A stretch of 64,000 nucleotides of DNA, taken from positions 5,580,001-5,644,000 of the forward strand of contig JAHREC010000009.1 of NCBI GenBank assembly GCA_020081605.1. Reading direction: 5' to 3'. A program made the position numbers and the translations under genes. This DNA comes from Albifimbria verrucaria. Its lineage: Eukaryota; Ascomycota; Sordariomycetes; Hypocreales; Stachybotryaceae. Under the pieces are notes generated by a model. It saw only the letters and a program-made list of their open reading frames with translations, had not been told where the DNA came from and did not search any database. Shown here one piece after another: positions 1-11,355 of the stretch (the stretch's first letter is position 1; each line of letters begins with the position of its first letter).

Positions 1-1295
1 GCTTCAAAACGGCACCCAGTTTATCCAGATGCTCGGACTTATGTTTGCTGGCCTCATTGCGGAGCGTTATGGCTACAAAAGACCATTATCGGAGCGCTTG
101 TACTCCTCACATGTTTCATTTTCGTCTTCTTCTTTGCCACCAACATTGTTATGCTGCTCGTAGGTGGCCTCCTCTGTGGTGTGCCTTGGGGCGCCTTTCA
201 GACTCTCACGACAACCTACGCGGCCGATGTGACACCTATGTGTCTACGGCCAATTCTGACCACATTTGTCAACATGTGCTGGGTAGTTGGGCAACTTATT
301 AGCGCAGGGTCCTACGACATCTGCTAGGCCGAACAGATGACTGGGCCTGGAGGATTCCATACGCTATTCAATGGGCGTTCCCACCATTGCTAATCCTTGG
401 TGTTTTGTTTATACCGGAAAGTCCGATTTGGTTGGTGCGTAAAGGACGACTGGACGATGCTCGCAAGACGCTGAGACGACTGACGAGCAAGACGGCTTCC
501 GAGGAGGATATCACCAACTACTTGGCTTTCATTGAGTATACGGACCTCTTGGAGAAGCACATACAAGAGGGAACATCATACTTCGACTGCTTCAAGGGCT
601 CTAACCTCCGCCGCACTGAGATCGCCTGTGCCGTGTGGGTTGCCCAAGTCTTCTGTGGTATTTGGTTCGGCGGAAACGTCGCCTACTTTCTCCAGCAAGC
701 CGGGTTCGACCCTGCGCAGTCGCTGAATTTTGGCATCGGTTTGAACGGGCTTGCTCTGGCCGGAACACTTGGCGCTTGGTTCATCGTATCGCGTGTGGGT
801 CGCCGCACGCTCTACCTAGTTGGCCTCGGCACTATGCTGACCGTTCTCCTGATTATTGGCTTCATGGGCATTCCAACTCCAATGGAGGCAATTGGCTGGG
901 CCTCTGGTGCCTTGATGATGGTCTTTGTCATCGCCTACGATCTAACAGTTGGTCCAGTGTGTTACTGTCTTGTCTCAGAGATTCCCTCGACCCGCCTCCG
1001 CATCAACACCGTTGTGCTGGTGCGCAATGCCTACAACATTGCCAGTATAGTGGCCAATTTTCTGAATCCGCCTATCCTCAATCCGACTGCGTGGAACTTG
1101 CGAGGCAAAGGAGGCTTCATCTGGTCCACGTTATGTCTCACCATGATGATTTGGACGTATTTTCGCTTGCCGGAGACCAAGGGATTGAGCTTATCAGAAA
1201 TTGATGTCTTATTTGAGCAACAAGTCAGCGCCCGCAAGTTTCACGATACCAAAATTAATGCTTTCCAGAGAGAGCTTGTAACTACAGAGAGCTAG
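1..1295 (+). CDS. MFS sugar (alpha-glucoside-type) transporter, 5' end outside window
   Basis: This is the C-terminal two thirds or more of a major facilitator sugar porter, a plasma-membrane H+/sugar symporter. Visible family marks are PESPIWLVRKGR at the end of transmembrane helix 6, a GRR loop (VSRVGRRTLY) in the second half, and the closing PETKGLSLSEID motif that typifies fungal sugar porters. Several hydrophobic helices are evident, and the stop is at 1293-1295. The frame is broken twice, at the A-run 77-80 and the G-run 307-309. One extra base in each run restores a continuous reading, so I regard these as likely consensus errors rather than decay. The resemblance to maltose permeases and the neighbouring Zn2Cys6 gene suggest alpha-glucoside uptake, but the substrate cannot be read from sequence. 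Confidence 0.85.
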
Positions 1296-1911
1296 AGGTT
1301 TCTTGGGAGATGGAATAAGGCGCTCGTGACATAGCAAGACGCTCAAGCTACAGATGTAACGATGTTTCACTATCCTACTAGCATACGCTCAGTTGATAAG
1401 ACACAAACTGCTTCTATAATTTTCCCATCCGTGCTCGTCATCAACCGCAGTACTCGACATTGTTTCATCATGCATGAGAAGGTCTTGCCGCTTATTACCA
1501 TTCAGCTGCCCGGATGTGCCATTGCGGTTGTACCCCAGTGGCAATCCCGAGCAGCTCGTTGGTAAAAGGTGGCCGGATGATGCTTTGTGGGAAATATTGG
1601 TGCATAGGGTTGGAAGTAAGTCATATGCATCCCCGTACTGCTAGGACCACAGCTGCAGAACAGAGGTCTGCAGATTTGGCGTTGGCTGTCTTCCCGCATG
1701 AGCATCTACCATTGGAATAGCCGCTCCCCACAATCCCAGAGAATGGGAGGGTTCATGGTTCGGACCGATATGCATGATGCTTTCGGGAGGGTGTTGCGGG
1801 GTAGGGAGGCAGACCTGTTGCACCCTTTTCTCTCATTCCCATATATCATTGTGATTTGGTTTTCCGCGCAAACATTGTTTGATGCGTAGGCATGGATTTT
1901 AAGAATACACC

Positions 1912-3683
1912 ATGTCAGCAAAGCGGAGGATTCTAAACCCTTGTGACGGATGCGCTGTGCGTCGTGTAAAGTGTGAGGACTTGAAGCCATGCTACCAGTG
2001 TCGTGTCAGGGGTCTTCAATGCACGAGCATGTACTTGCGTAAGAAGCGAGGGCCCAGAGGGGGCCACGGCACACCACATATGAGAAGGTCGAGGAGTTTC
2101 AGGAGAGCATAAGGAATAAGAACCCTCGCAGGCACGATACGGAATCCCCGAACGTCTATGACATCGGAACAGGACATGGCAACCACGAAACGGACGACCA
2201 GATGGGCTTGTCCCCGTGTCTTCACCGTGCAGCTTGCCCCCAACGGTCCAGCCATTTTCAATACCCATGGATAAATACCGTCACTTCATTCACCTCTTCC
2301 AACAGCAAGCTTTTCCGATCTGGCCCGTCGTTAATAGTGGCGACCTCCTTGCCGACCTCCATGCCGATCTCAGTCAGCCTGACACGAATCCCGAGACTTT
2401 CGCTCTTGCGGCATCTTTGTGTGCAGCAACAATAGCCCAGCTTCGCCTTCCAGAACACACACTATCACCCCAGCGGAATGTGGCAACTTCGTTTCATTTC
2501 GTTTCAGAGTGCCTTCGACTCCGACAACTCTATGATTACCGAGAGACCTACTCAATTGCGTCTGTGCTGATTCCATTTTTCCTTCACATCCACTACGCCA
2601 ATTCCAACAAGCTGCGCACTGCTGGTCTTTTTCTGCGCGAATCGATAACATATGTTCAAGCCATGCAGCTTGGAAGTCCTCAAACGTATCAACATGTGAA
2701 TGAGCGAGAACGAGCACTCCGGCTTCGTATATACTGGCCGCTGTTCATTTCTGAAAGGTAACAACCGCAAACCGTTGTCTTAGTGATATCTGTCCTACCG
2801 AACCACAACCAACCTCATCAATCAACTACCAATAGCAGCTAATACAGTACGACAGGACATACTGTGCGCAACACGTGATGCCGGCGATCCTAACGCCCAT
2901 TGATAACCCCCAGAGTTTGAGGATGACACTGGTGACAGAAGCATGTTTCAAGAGTTCATCGCACTCTCACGACTCTTTGTATACCTCGAGGGTGATTTCA
3001 CAACGCTGGGGTCTAGCAAAAGCCCACTTGATAGTCAAAAGATTGTGACTTATCAGACAAACTTGAGCCTGATCCCTGACAACAAAGAGTTTCGGGAAGC
3101 CCAGCGAGTCGACCTCTGTGTAACGCGACAATGGGTTAGACTTTTGCTTTGGGAGTACACCGCGCGACACTTTCCTATGACTTCCTCCCCGGCTGACGAA
3201 GCGTTTTCATTGCTCTTGCCTGTGCAGATCAACCACGAACTGCTCTCAATGTTTTCAGCTGTGACCAGTAATGCCATCAAAAGTCATGGGTACGGGATGG
3301 TGAGTGTAAATCATTGTGACTTACAGGAACAATCCATAAGCGATCACAGGCTAACCCTCAATAATCAACTTTAGGAGCTCAAGGTGTTTCGATTGGCCGA
3401 TACATTGCTGGATATCATCGCATGTGCCTCCTGGCCTGCTCGCAGCCATGTAATGCTTGCCATGTCTGGAGACATGTTACACTCGTTCCGGCGCGTGCTG
3501 ATTCTTGTTGGAGGTATTGAATCGCTCTTCGTACAAAAGTTGCATAATCGGATGTCACAGCTAGAGCTAGACACAGGGGTTTGGCCATACAGAGCTTTAC
3601 TAGCACCCGATAACGGGGTAGATGAGGAAAATGATGCAAGTTACGGGGAGTGTTGTTTTGATATAGACAAGGACACTTTATAA
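1912..3683 (+). CDS. Zn2Cys6 transcription factor, sugar-regulator type
   Basis: The N-terminus carries a complete Zn2Cys6 cluster, C11-x2-C14-x6-C21-x5-C27-x2-C30-x6-C37, followed by a basic KKRGPRG linker like that of AmyR/MalR-type regulators. A fungal-specific regulatory domain follows (LFQQQAFPIWPVVN, then LRIYWPLFISER). Introns: about 2758 to 2855 (donor GTAACA) and 3300-3374 (GTGAGT...TTTAG, phase 0). The frame breaks at the G-run 2059-2063, C-run 2212-2215 and T-run 2916-2918; one added base at each gives a continuous protein ending at 3683. It sits 0.6 kb downstream of the sugar transporter on the same strand and could control it. A decayed gene is the alternative, but all three lesions are homopolymer contractions. 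Confidence 0.8.
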
Positions 3684-5078
3684 TGTTGCTTTGAATCCTG
3701 GGGAGATGATAGTTGAGGTCAGGGCCCAGCCTCTTCTGGTCATTGGACACTAAATGATTGTAAGAATTACTAAGCGAGAAAAGCAATTGTTGATACCTCC
3801 TTACCTAAATTAAATAGTTCATGAAATTTGGTATCGTCTCTGAGTTTTATGCTTCTTATTCTAGGTTATATCGTGAATAATAGTTGGGTCGGTCATGATT
3901 AGCAAGTATCAGGTGTCGAATCCGTTTGCTCTATACAACACCTGGGAAGAGGGTTCTTCAGTGCTGTGAGGTTGGGTTTCCGTCACATACGACCATAGCT
4001 GCTTGAAAACAATGAATCCCGTCCGCTCTCCCTTAATTAAGCAAGTAAGCGGCAGATTAGCGGTTGGTGTCGGTGACGACTAGCGAACACCCACTGTTGT
4101 ATATTACTTTTTGCTATTCCCGCCAATTCTGCTCTATTGTAACGGTGTGACACTAGGCAGATCTTGGAGTCCGTCGCGAACCAGATGGCGTGCACAACGT
4201 CCATTAGCTCTGACATGCTAACGGAGTACCGAACGTAACCGCTCATGTCGCACCTAGCACCACATTTAACAGCTGCGGAGTATTAATGACTTAGACACGA
4301 TACCGGAAATGGTGTGGAACTAATGAATATCGCAGGCGGTTGGGTGAATTACACAGTCTTTGGGGAACAAGCGCAGTTATGGTCAACGTTGTTCTAAGCG
4401 CGGTAATGAGTGCCATAGATAATATCATAAGGAGGATTAGGTAGCCAGTGATTTAACCGAAGGTAAGAGTAATGATCCAATTCAACCTCGTTGAATGTCC
4501 AAGAGCGCATCTACACCATAGACCTGCATCTAATCCAGTTAATACTGGGAAAAAACTAATAATATTCGTGAGCTAGCAGACTAGCCGGTGATAGAAGTCC
4601 CGATATTTAGGATTTTCATAAAGATCTATGTAGTAGTGATCTCGCAAAGTATCCTTAGTATTCTTGCCGTGGCATCTAGCGCCTCGACCTTTGTTCCCAG
4701 GGTGTGTGCAATGCTAACAACTGTCTAAGAGGTACTTTCATCTGTGCCTTTTATGTAATGATAATAAGTTCACCAACTCGGTCCACAGTATCGAGGGCTT
4801 ACTTACCTCCGACGAGGCTTGCGCAAGTACAAGCTGGCTGCGCCGCGTGGCTGACAGTCAACTTCCGCTCCCATTGAGTATGTATCAGCTCTACAACCCT
4901 GTAGATTCGAAAGCCGCCTCAAAGCGAAACCATCCCGAGTATTGCAATAGTACATGAGACTCTGACTGAGCCATACAGAGCCACCATAGCATACACAACT
5001 GCTATAGGTGTGACCATCAATAGTCGTGGAGGAGGAAATGATAACCTAGAACATCCACGAGACCTTTACCTCCACAAT
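3684..5078. other. Intergenic, no gene recognised
   Basis: Ordinary base composition with short, frequently interrupted open frames on both strands. I see no domain, no convincing intron-exon chain and no clear repeat here. Confidence 0.5.
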
Positions 5079-5171
5079 TTTTAAAACTCCCACTGAGACT
5101 GCGTATACTTCACTGCTACTATCACTGACGATCCCATTCATATCGTCCCTAAGCGCGCGGCTACTGCTACT

Positions 5172-5901
5172 ATGCCTGCATATACTGGCCCTTCCTCGGA
5201 TGTCGTTCGCTACTCTAGCCCCTGCTCGTGCATGGAGGTTTCCGGCGCGCGGATTGTTACTGCCCTTACGAGCAGTATAACGATAACCATCCCGACCACT
5301 GCTGAGACTATTACACCTGTAAAGTCAGTGGTTGTAGCCTATATTACCGTTATCTGCGACACTGCCACTACCACAACCGTGACTGAGCCTGCTATGACCA
5401 TCTCAACGGTTACTACCGTCACAACTATGTCTGAGAGCCCCCCAGCCTACTTAGCTGCTCCGGAACTATAAATTCGAGAGAACAGATTCCGTCTCCCTTT
5501 GGGTCCCCGTCGGCTCCGGCGGCACCTCAGCCTTCAATGCATCAAAGTCTTGCTGCGGAAACAAGTCAGGCCGCATCACTATCAGGACCTGTTCCATCAG
5601 CGGCATGTACCAGCCCGAGACAGTGAAGGCGAACCAACCGTACCAGTTCAGCATTTGGGTCCAACAAAGCAACGTCGTGTACCCGCTGATCTACATTGGA
5701 TGTAACTCGAACGTTAATAAATGGTTTAACGCGACCTTGACGCCTGGATTTTCCGTCGTCAACAACCAGGTTCCACTCACCGCAACCTGCGCCTGGCCAA
5801 CCAACCACCTCCCCAACGCCGCTGTGTTCGTTCTCCTTCCCAATAACTGCAGCCCCAATAGACAGTTCTTCTATGACGACGCTGAGCTGATTAAGTTATA
5901 A
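5172..5901 (+). CDS. Secreted Thr-rich protein with carbohydrate-binding-like C-terminal domain
   Basis: The first part is a Thr/Val/Ile-rich low-complexity stretch (ITITIPTTAETIT, STVTTVTTM), the kind of O-glycosylated linker found in fungal cell-wall and secreted proteins. The second part, in a different frame from about 5455, is a compact domain with paired cysteines (SKSCCGNKSG, TCSISG), QPYQFSIWV and a closing FYDDAELIKL. This resembles the CBM4/9-like jelly-roll domains of fungal secreted proteins, but the assignment is by appearance only. The change of frame may be an intron ending at the TTAG at 5451-5454, or an error. The true N-terminus, including any signal peptide, lies upstream of 5172 and is not resolved. 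Confidence 0.5.
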
Positions 5902-5992
5902 ACATAAGGTTAGTATCACATTAGAAGCTGTGCTAAGATAATGACTGAAATGCATTACGATAGATAATTCTAAATTTATGGAACGATTAATG

Positions 5993-6252
5993 TAAATACG
6001 TACTGTGTTGGGAATGGAATGACCGGACATTACCCGAAGTCGCTATTATCAATGGTGCATCGCTGTGCACCGTCTATGATTCACAATTCAACCGAAACAT
6101 TGGCAAAACGGCTTACCAAGCGATTGCGCAAAAGATACAGAGTTTCATCGCTAATAACTCTGCTGCTTGTGCACGTATGATGGCGGATGCCGTGGTCAGG
6201 CATGACAAGGAGATACAAAGGTGGTTTCCATCATCCCAGAAGCTGGAGTTGT
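5993..6252 (+). CDS. Unrecognised open exon
   Basis: An open frame without an internal start runs to a TAA at about 6250-6252, overlapping a possible GTAAGT donor. The encoded stretch (for example INGASLCTVYDSQFN and AIAQKIQSFIANNS) has balanced, protein-like composition and starts soon after the secreted-protein gene. It could be an exon of a separate gene or a relic. I do not recognise the family and found no connecting exon with confidence. Confidence 0.3.
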
Positions 6253-7080
6253 AAGTAATGTTCTTCGCTGTTACTTGTCAATTATCTACTTTCCCTACCT
6301 CTCTATCCTCGCGTTTATCAGTCACTCGCCATTGCGCACTCCAGGGTGTTACCCATCATATTCACGGAAAAAGGTTGTAAGATTTTGTGACGGCTCTGGA
6401 AAGAGACACTGTAGGAACTTTCTTTCGCCCGACTTGACGGTTGTACGAAGGACATTAGCAAGTAGAAAGTGATATCCATGGATACGGACACTCGTGCTCT
6501 AGTTCTCCCGGATTTTTGAGACGAGTAATGTTGATTAGCAGAAAATGCCACTTCAAGATTTATTCACGTTGAATCTATCTAATTGACTTTGTCCCGGCCG
6601 GCAAATTCTCTCTGTGAAACGCTAGGTTCCACGTTTTGACAGGCTAGGTCCTAGTTTAATATCCATTTGCAATAAAACGGCTGATAGTCAAGCTGTCTAC
6701 TCAGCCATCTCTAGACCACGATGCCTGAGGAGATGGACATGGTTTGCTTGAAAGGTGCCTACCAAGGTAGGGTGACGTATGTGCCGCCCTCATCAAACAA
6801 TTATAATGTTAACCCCAGGATGCTTTGTACGTATTCGTCTTGATCGCAAAAGTGAACGGGAGCCAATCGAGTGAAGAACCCGGCGCTGCGGATTAGCTCC
6901 AGTGTCACATCGATTGCGAACGCCCGCTCCGGATGGTGGAGGAGGCGAACATTAACAGCGTCCTTGACCCTAATAACATGATGGGTAAATAGGAATGGAT
7001 TGAGGTGCATATTGATGATGTGCTAAAAATTCTTGGAAATCATGCCATTCAGTAAAGGAATTAAGAAGTCCATAAGCTCC

Positions 7081-8063
7081 TCAAGTTTCAGGTTGTATCA
7101 TCAGCCCTAACTCTTTCAATCGGTAACGGTCATGGTAGATATGCCACATGATATACCTGTTCACAAATTCATTCCAAATTTCCCTTACATTTGGTATATC
7201 TCTCAATGAAACTTGGATGACTTTTATAGCTTCAGCCATCTCTAAGCAGACTTTTTCAGAATTTCCAGAGGAGCGCACCCAACAGCCCGAGCTATATTCA
7301 TAATATGTGTATTTTCATCCGAGCCGACAACAGATTCTTTAAAGAATGATAAAATATCATTAACATGATTGATAATGTCGACTATTAAACGAACAAACTG
7401 TATATATGTCTGCAAGTGCTCACTCTCTATAACAAGATGGTCCGGAAATAAGAAGTGCGCATACACTTCACCTGCGCCAGTCTTGTCTCGTATAAACTGG
7501 GAGCTTCTGGATGCGAACTTTGCCGGAAGTGTGAGACTTTTAGCAAGATCTGCCTCAACGATGTTCCCTAGAATAAAATCCACGAAGCCTTTGGCTATAA
7601 CGCCAGTAGAATAGGGGCCAAAGAAATTTGCAGTTTGGGAAACTACAAGATTCAGCCATAATGCGATAGCACCGTCCTGGCAAGTGATTGACTGTAAACC
7701 CCTTATTGATTTTGATGCAATAGATTGAAGATCAGGAAGTACTTTCTCCAGATCCTTTTCAGCACGATCGTCGACGTAGAGGAGGAACGTAGTGTAGAGA
7801 GCAATATATCGTTTTAGGTCGAAGGAAGCCCGAGGATACCACTTATCTGCAGCGCTGGTACATGCCGGCAAAAGTCTTAGAAGCAGCACAAGTTGATATT
7901 CTTTAAGACCTTGACACGATATCCATTCTCGGAGCTGGTCATAAAGCTCAGTCGGGTACGGTTTCAGAGGCTGCCGGAGGTCAAACTCTATGTCTTTCAA
8001 CCAGCCTTGGAGGATTCGTGAAGTCTCTAGGTGGTCAGAAATTGACTCGTTGTTTGAAGCCAT
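7081..8063 (-). CDS. Trichodiene-synthase-family sesquiterpene cyclase
   Basis: A class I terpene cyclase of the TRI5 (PF06330) family, about 328 aa, expected to ionise and cyclise farnesyl diphosphate in the cytosol. Reading from 8063, the Asp-rich metal site is YVDDRAEKD near residue 97. The NSE-type site NDILSFFKE lies near residue 238, and the closing diphosphate-sensing pair appears as DRYRLKEL near the C-terminus, as in trichodiene synthases. One frame break lies in the T-run 7252-7256 (an A-run on the coding strand); one added base joins the two parts. There is no visible intron. A BAHD acyltransferase on the same strand 1.3 kb upstream may decorate its product. The product is unknown, and membership of this family does not imply trichothecene production. 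Confidence 0.85.
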
Positions 8064-9391
8064 CTCGATAAGCTAAAACTTTTAAATTTTTCACAAAATA
8101 CGCATGGAAACCTTTACATAATGAGTCAGAACGGCTCAAAATCTAATGGCTTATAAGAACCTAATTTTAAGATAATGCAGAGATGCAGAGCCTGCAGTAT
8201 ATGATAGGGGTAGCATAACGAGAACTTATGTTGATTAAAAATCGTTAAAATCACACTCTTCAATATCCATTTAAGCGGTGGTACTTCCTTTAGTGCGGCA
8301 TTCGGTGCGCTACGTATATTATAGGGATTCAACATAATGATTCAGCATAAATTTAGTGACGGACGGATTCTTGTTTACAGGATACCACACTGGAATGTAG
8401 AAAAATCCAAGACATCTCTTGCGTCCTGTTCTGTATTATTTTGTCTGAATCGCGGCGCCAAAAATGCTAGCCGGAACTTTGTTTAATTGTGGGGCGTTGG
8501 GCTCTAAAATGACGCACTTCTTCAATCCGAAAATATTTCTCACGTACATCTTTTCACGAAAACACGCAGTCTTGTTGTCTAACTCTGACCTTAGGACAGG
8601 CATCTAGCCAAGACTGCCCTACTCAATAAGAGATCCCCTTAAGTTCAGTAAGCTACAAAATTGTAGCCGCCCCACAGCGTCTTGGTTATATGTCAGTACA
8701 TAGAGCAACTTCCTGAGCCCTCACAACACTGGTACATCTATCATCAGACAATTTACTAGGCCTTCTCTATATTTGGTTTTTATCCGGTTTTAATTAATTA
8801 ATTTACTCGTTTGATACCCACTCTGTAGATTACCGACCTTCAGGGGATAGAGCAAAAAGAATAAAATGTTGAATCACACTAATTCAACAGGCTGGTGGGA
8901 AAAACGACACTCCCGCAGGCAACTTTCCACCGGCCAAAAATGTTCATTTTTGCATTGGCACGACATGTATGCATGTCTTGAGGCATTCTTCCGATTTTCT
9001 CGTAAACAGATCAAAGTAATGAAGTGCTACTTATAATTACAGATCTTCCGTCATTTACGTACCTAGCACCTTGACACCTCCCGAGCTTCCTACATGGTAA
9101 GAGTTCGTCATATCGACGCTCTATATGCGGTGGATGATATGCGGTGGATGATATGCTGGCCGCAGGACATAAATCAAATTACACCGTTTGTTTTGCTTCA
9201 GGTCAACTTGGGCAATCTATCACTTGTCTGTTCGCACCTACAAGCCCGCATGAATAGTCCGAGTATGTATTCACTGCATTGAAATCGAGTTCAACAATCC
9301 CACACTTCTCTTTCATCCATCAAGGTGTTAGGAATAGAAACGCACTTGCCTGAAACAACGCAACCCCAATTGCTCTCAATATTGCTTTGTA
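8064..9391. other. Intergenic, moderately AT-rich
   Basis: The spacer between the acyltransferase and terpene cyclase genes. There are no credible coding exons. A short imperfect tandem repeat of about 15 bp (tatgcggtggatga) lies at about 9124-9160. Confidence 0.5.
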
Positions 9392-10962
9392 TTACGAGTC
9401 TTGGTTTGCAGTGCCACATTCGTGTACTGAGTAAGCTGATTGATTTATTGCTTGTTCAATATTAGCCCAATTGCTTGCCTTCGCAACGGCAGTTAACCAG
9501 TAGCCCCTGAGGAGTCCTTGCCCACCACAATCATGAAATTACTCAAATGAACGCCATGAAAACAATTCTGAATATAGGATGGGCGGCCTTGTTCTGCAAA
9601 TGAAACACTATTTCCTTCATGGGTAAGCGCTGCAGAAAAGTCTAGGTGAAACAACTTCGCACTCGTCCAGTTCGAGCAAACGCTCATGTGCATGGTAGGA
9701 TGTCCAAATAAGGGTAGTCTCATGCCTCTTGAATTTCTCGAAATCGCGGCATAAGATTCGACTTGCTCCCTTTGGCGAGACTCTGTAATGCTTTGGCGAA
9801 TCCGAAAGGCCAAGTGGCCGATTGACTTGGAAAAAATATCTTTGGCCGGGATTAGAACGCTAAAGAAATCAAACGCGTTAGAAATATACGGTCTATCGGA
9901 TGGAAGCCAGTCCTCTGCTAGCGTAGATCTCCAGCCGAGAGCATTGGCTAGATGAACAAGTTTGTTTGAGCCTGTCAAGTGACAGGCATTCATCTTCGCC
10001 CACCATGCGCAAATGATATCACCATCGCTCAAGCGTTGGTCGCTAGCGCTATGGTTCTCGCTGGCCAATTCCTGGACGGCATTGTTGCGAAGTTGCCTAA
10101 TAAACTGTCCTGGGACATATATCATACGGCTCTGCTGGCTGAACCAAATCATTTCAAACAAAGTCCGGATATAGAATATAATGACTCCAAACCAGGACAA
10201 GCGAAACTTGTTAAGCCTGTAAGTCTGTGTAGGCTGCAGACCAAGATCAACCAATGCGTCATGCTCAGTTCCAAATGGTTTAAGAATCTCCCACGACGGC
10301 CCTGTACCATCAAAGACCAAGCATAAAGCAACTCCCCAAAGCCAACGGCATCGAAGAGTAAGTGTGTCCAACTCAATGACACCAAAGTCGCGTCTTCGAA
10401 TGAGGCTATGACAAGACCTAACTGCGGTTCGTCGCCCTGCAGATAATGATGAAATTTCGTAGGAGCATGGGGATCGATGCAGAGAGGCTGGAATTTGAAG
10501 GGTCAGCCATTGCGGCTGGCTTTGTTGAGGTAACTGGTATTTTAGAGGCTATTGGATGATCTCCTCTAGACATATGATGCTTAACATGGCAAAATCTGAA
10601 GGCGGGCCGCTCTGAAGTGAAATGAGAGGGAATGTGATGTTCTAAGCAACCTGTTTTTGGCTTAAGTAGGCATGAGTCTCTGCTCTGCTCTCAGAAGGAA
10701 CCGTGGAACCTACATTGCGCCTCAATCTAGCCCCAGCTTTGTTCCAGCCGTCTTGTTTAATCAGTTCCTCGAGGCTATGCCGTACCTTTGAAACATTGAG
10801 CACTCTCTCAAAAAGAAATGTAGAACATATTAGCACGGGTTGTTTGATAGTGGTATCGTCGAATAGTCCGACAGGGACAACTTTGTCAGGCAACCCATTC
10901 GGCAAGCTTTGCGGGCTGTGATCGAGCATTATTGATTGTTGGTTGATTGTCTGTGAACTCAT
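9392..10962 (-). CDS. BAHD-type (PF02458) acyltransferase
   Basis: An acyl-CoA-dependent O- or N-acyltransferase of the fungal transferase family. Exon 1 is 10962-10714; a 53-bp intron (10713-10661, GTAGGT...TTAAG, phase 0) precedes exon 2. The catalytic HxxxD reads H-L-L-F-D in WTHLLFDAVGFGEL. Other family marks are DEPQLGLVIASF before it, GDIICAWWAKM, the ISNAFDFFSVLIPAKDI stretch, MHMSVCSNWTSAK with the following LDFSAA, and GRPSYIQ near the end. Frame breaks at 10494-10496, 10290-10292 and 9504-9507 are each mended by one base in the run. The last repair extends the C-terminus to a stop at 9392-9394, with the family's GxYWL segment restored. Together with the cyclase it makes a plausible terpenoid acylation step. 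Confidence 0.85.
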
Positions 10963-11355
10963 TACTAAATCCGAAGATTGATCCTGTATCCAAGGGTATC
11001 CACCTCAGGTGCAATGTTAGCAAGAGAATAATCGAGACTGCACTTGTGAAGCAGTTAGGCTGATAAAGCCCCTTTGAATAATAACATTCATGTGCAGGTT
11101 CTTGATTTTAGTAGAAACTCAGCAGCCAGCTAGTTTCGCTATGGAGCTCATTATTGAGAATTCTGCACGGGACATATTGCATCTTTAACTATCACTTAAT
11201 ACATGGATATCCCGATAGCAGCATAAAATAAGAAGTCTTGATGCATAAAAGGACAGTAAAAATGAGTCTTTCAAAGTTAATGTCTGAGACAGCTTCGTCT
11301 AATGGCGGGGAATACCGCACATGTACTGATTACTCTATATTTATTTTCACCATTA
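10963..11355. other. Spacer upstream of acyltransferase
   Basis: The promoter-side spacer of the minus-strand acyltransferase, ending at the left inverted end of the transposon. No gene or clear motif seen. Confidence 0.4.
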
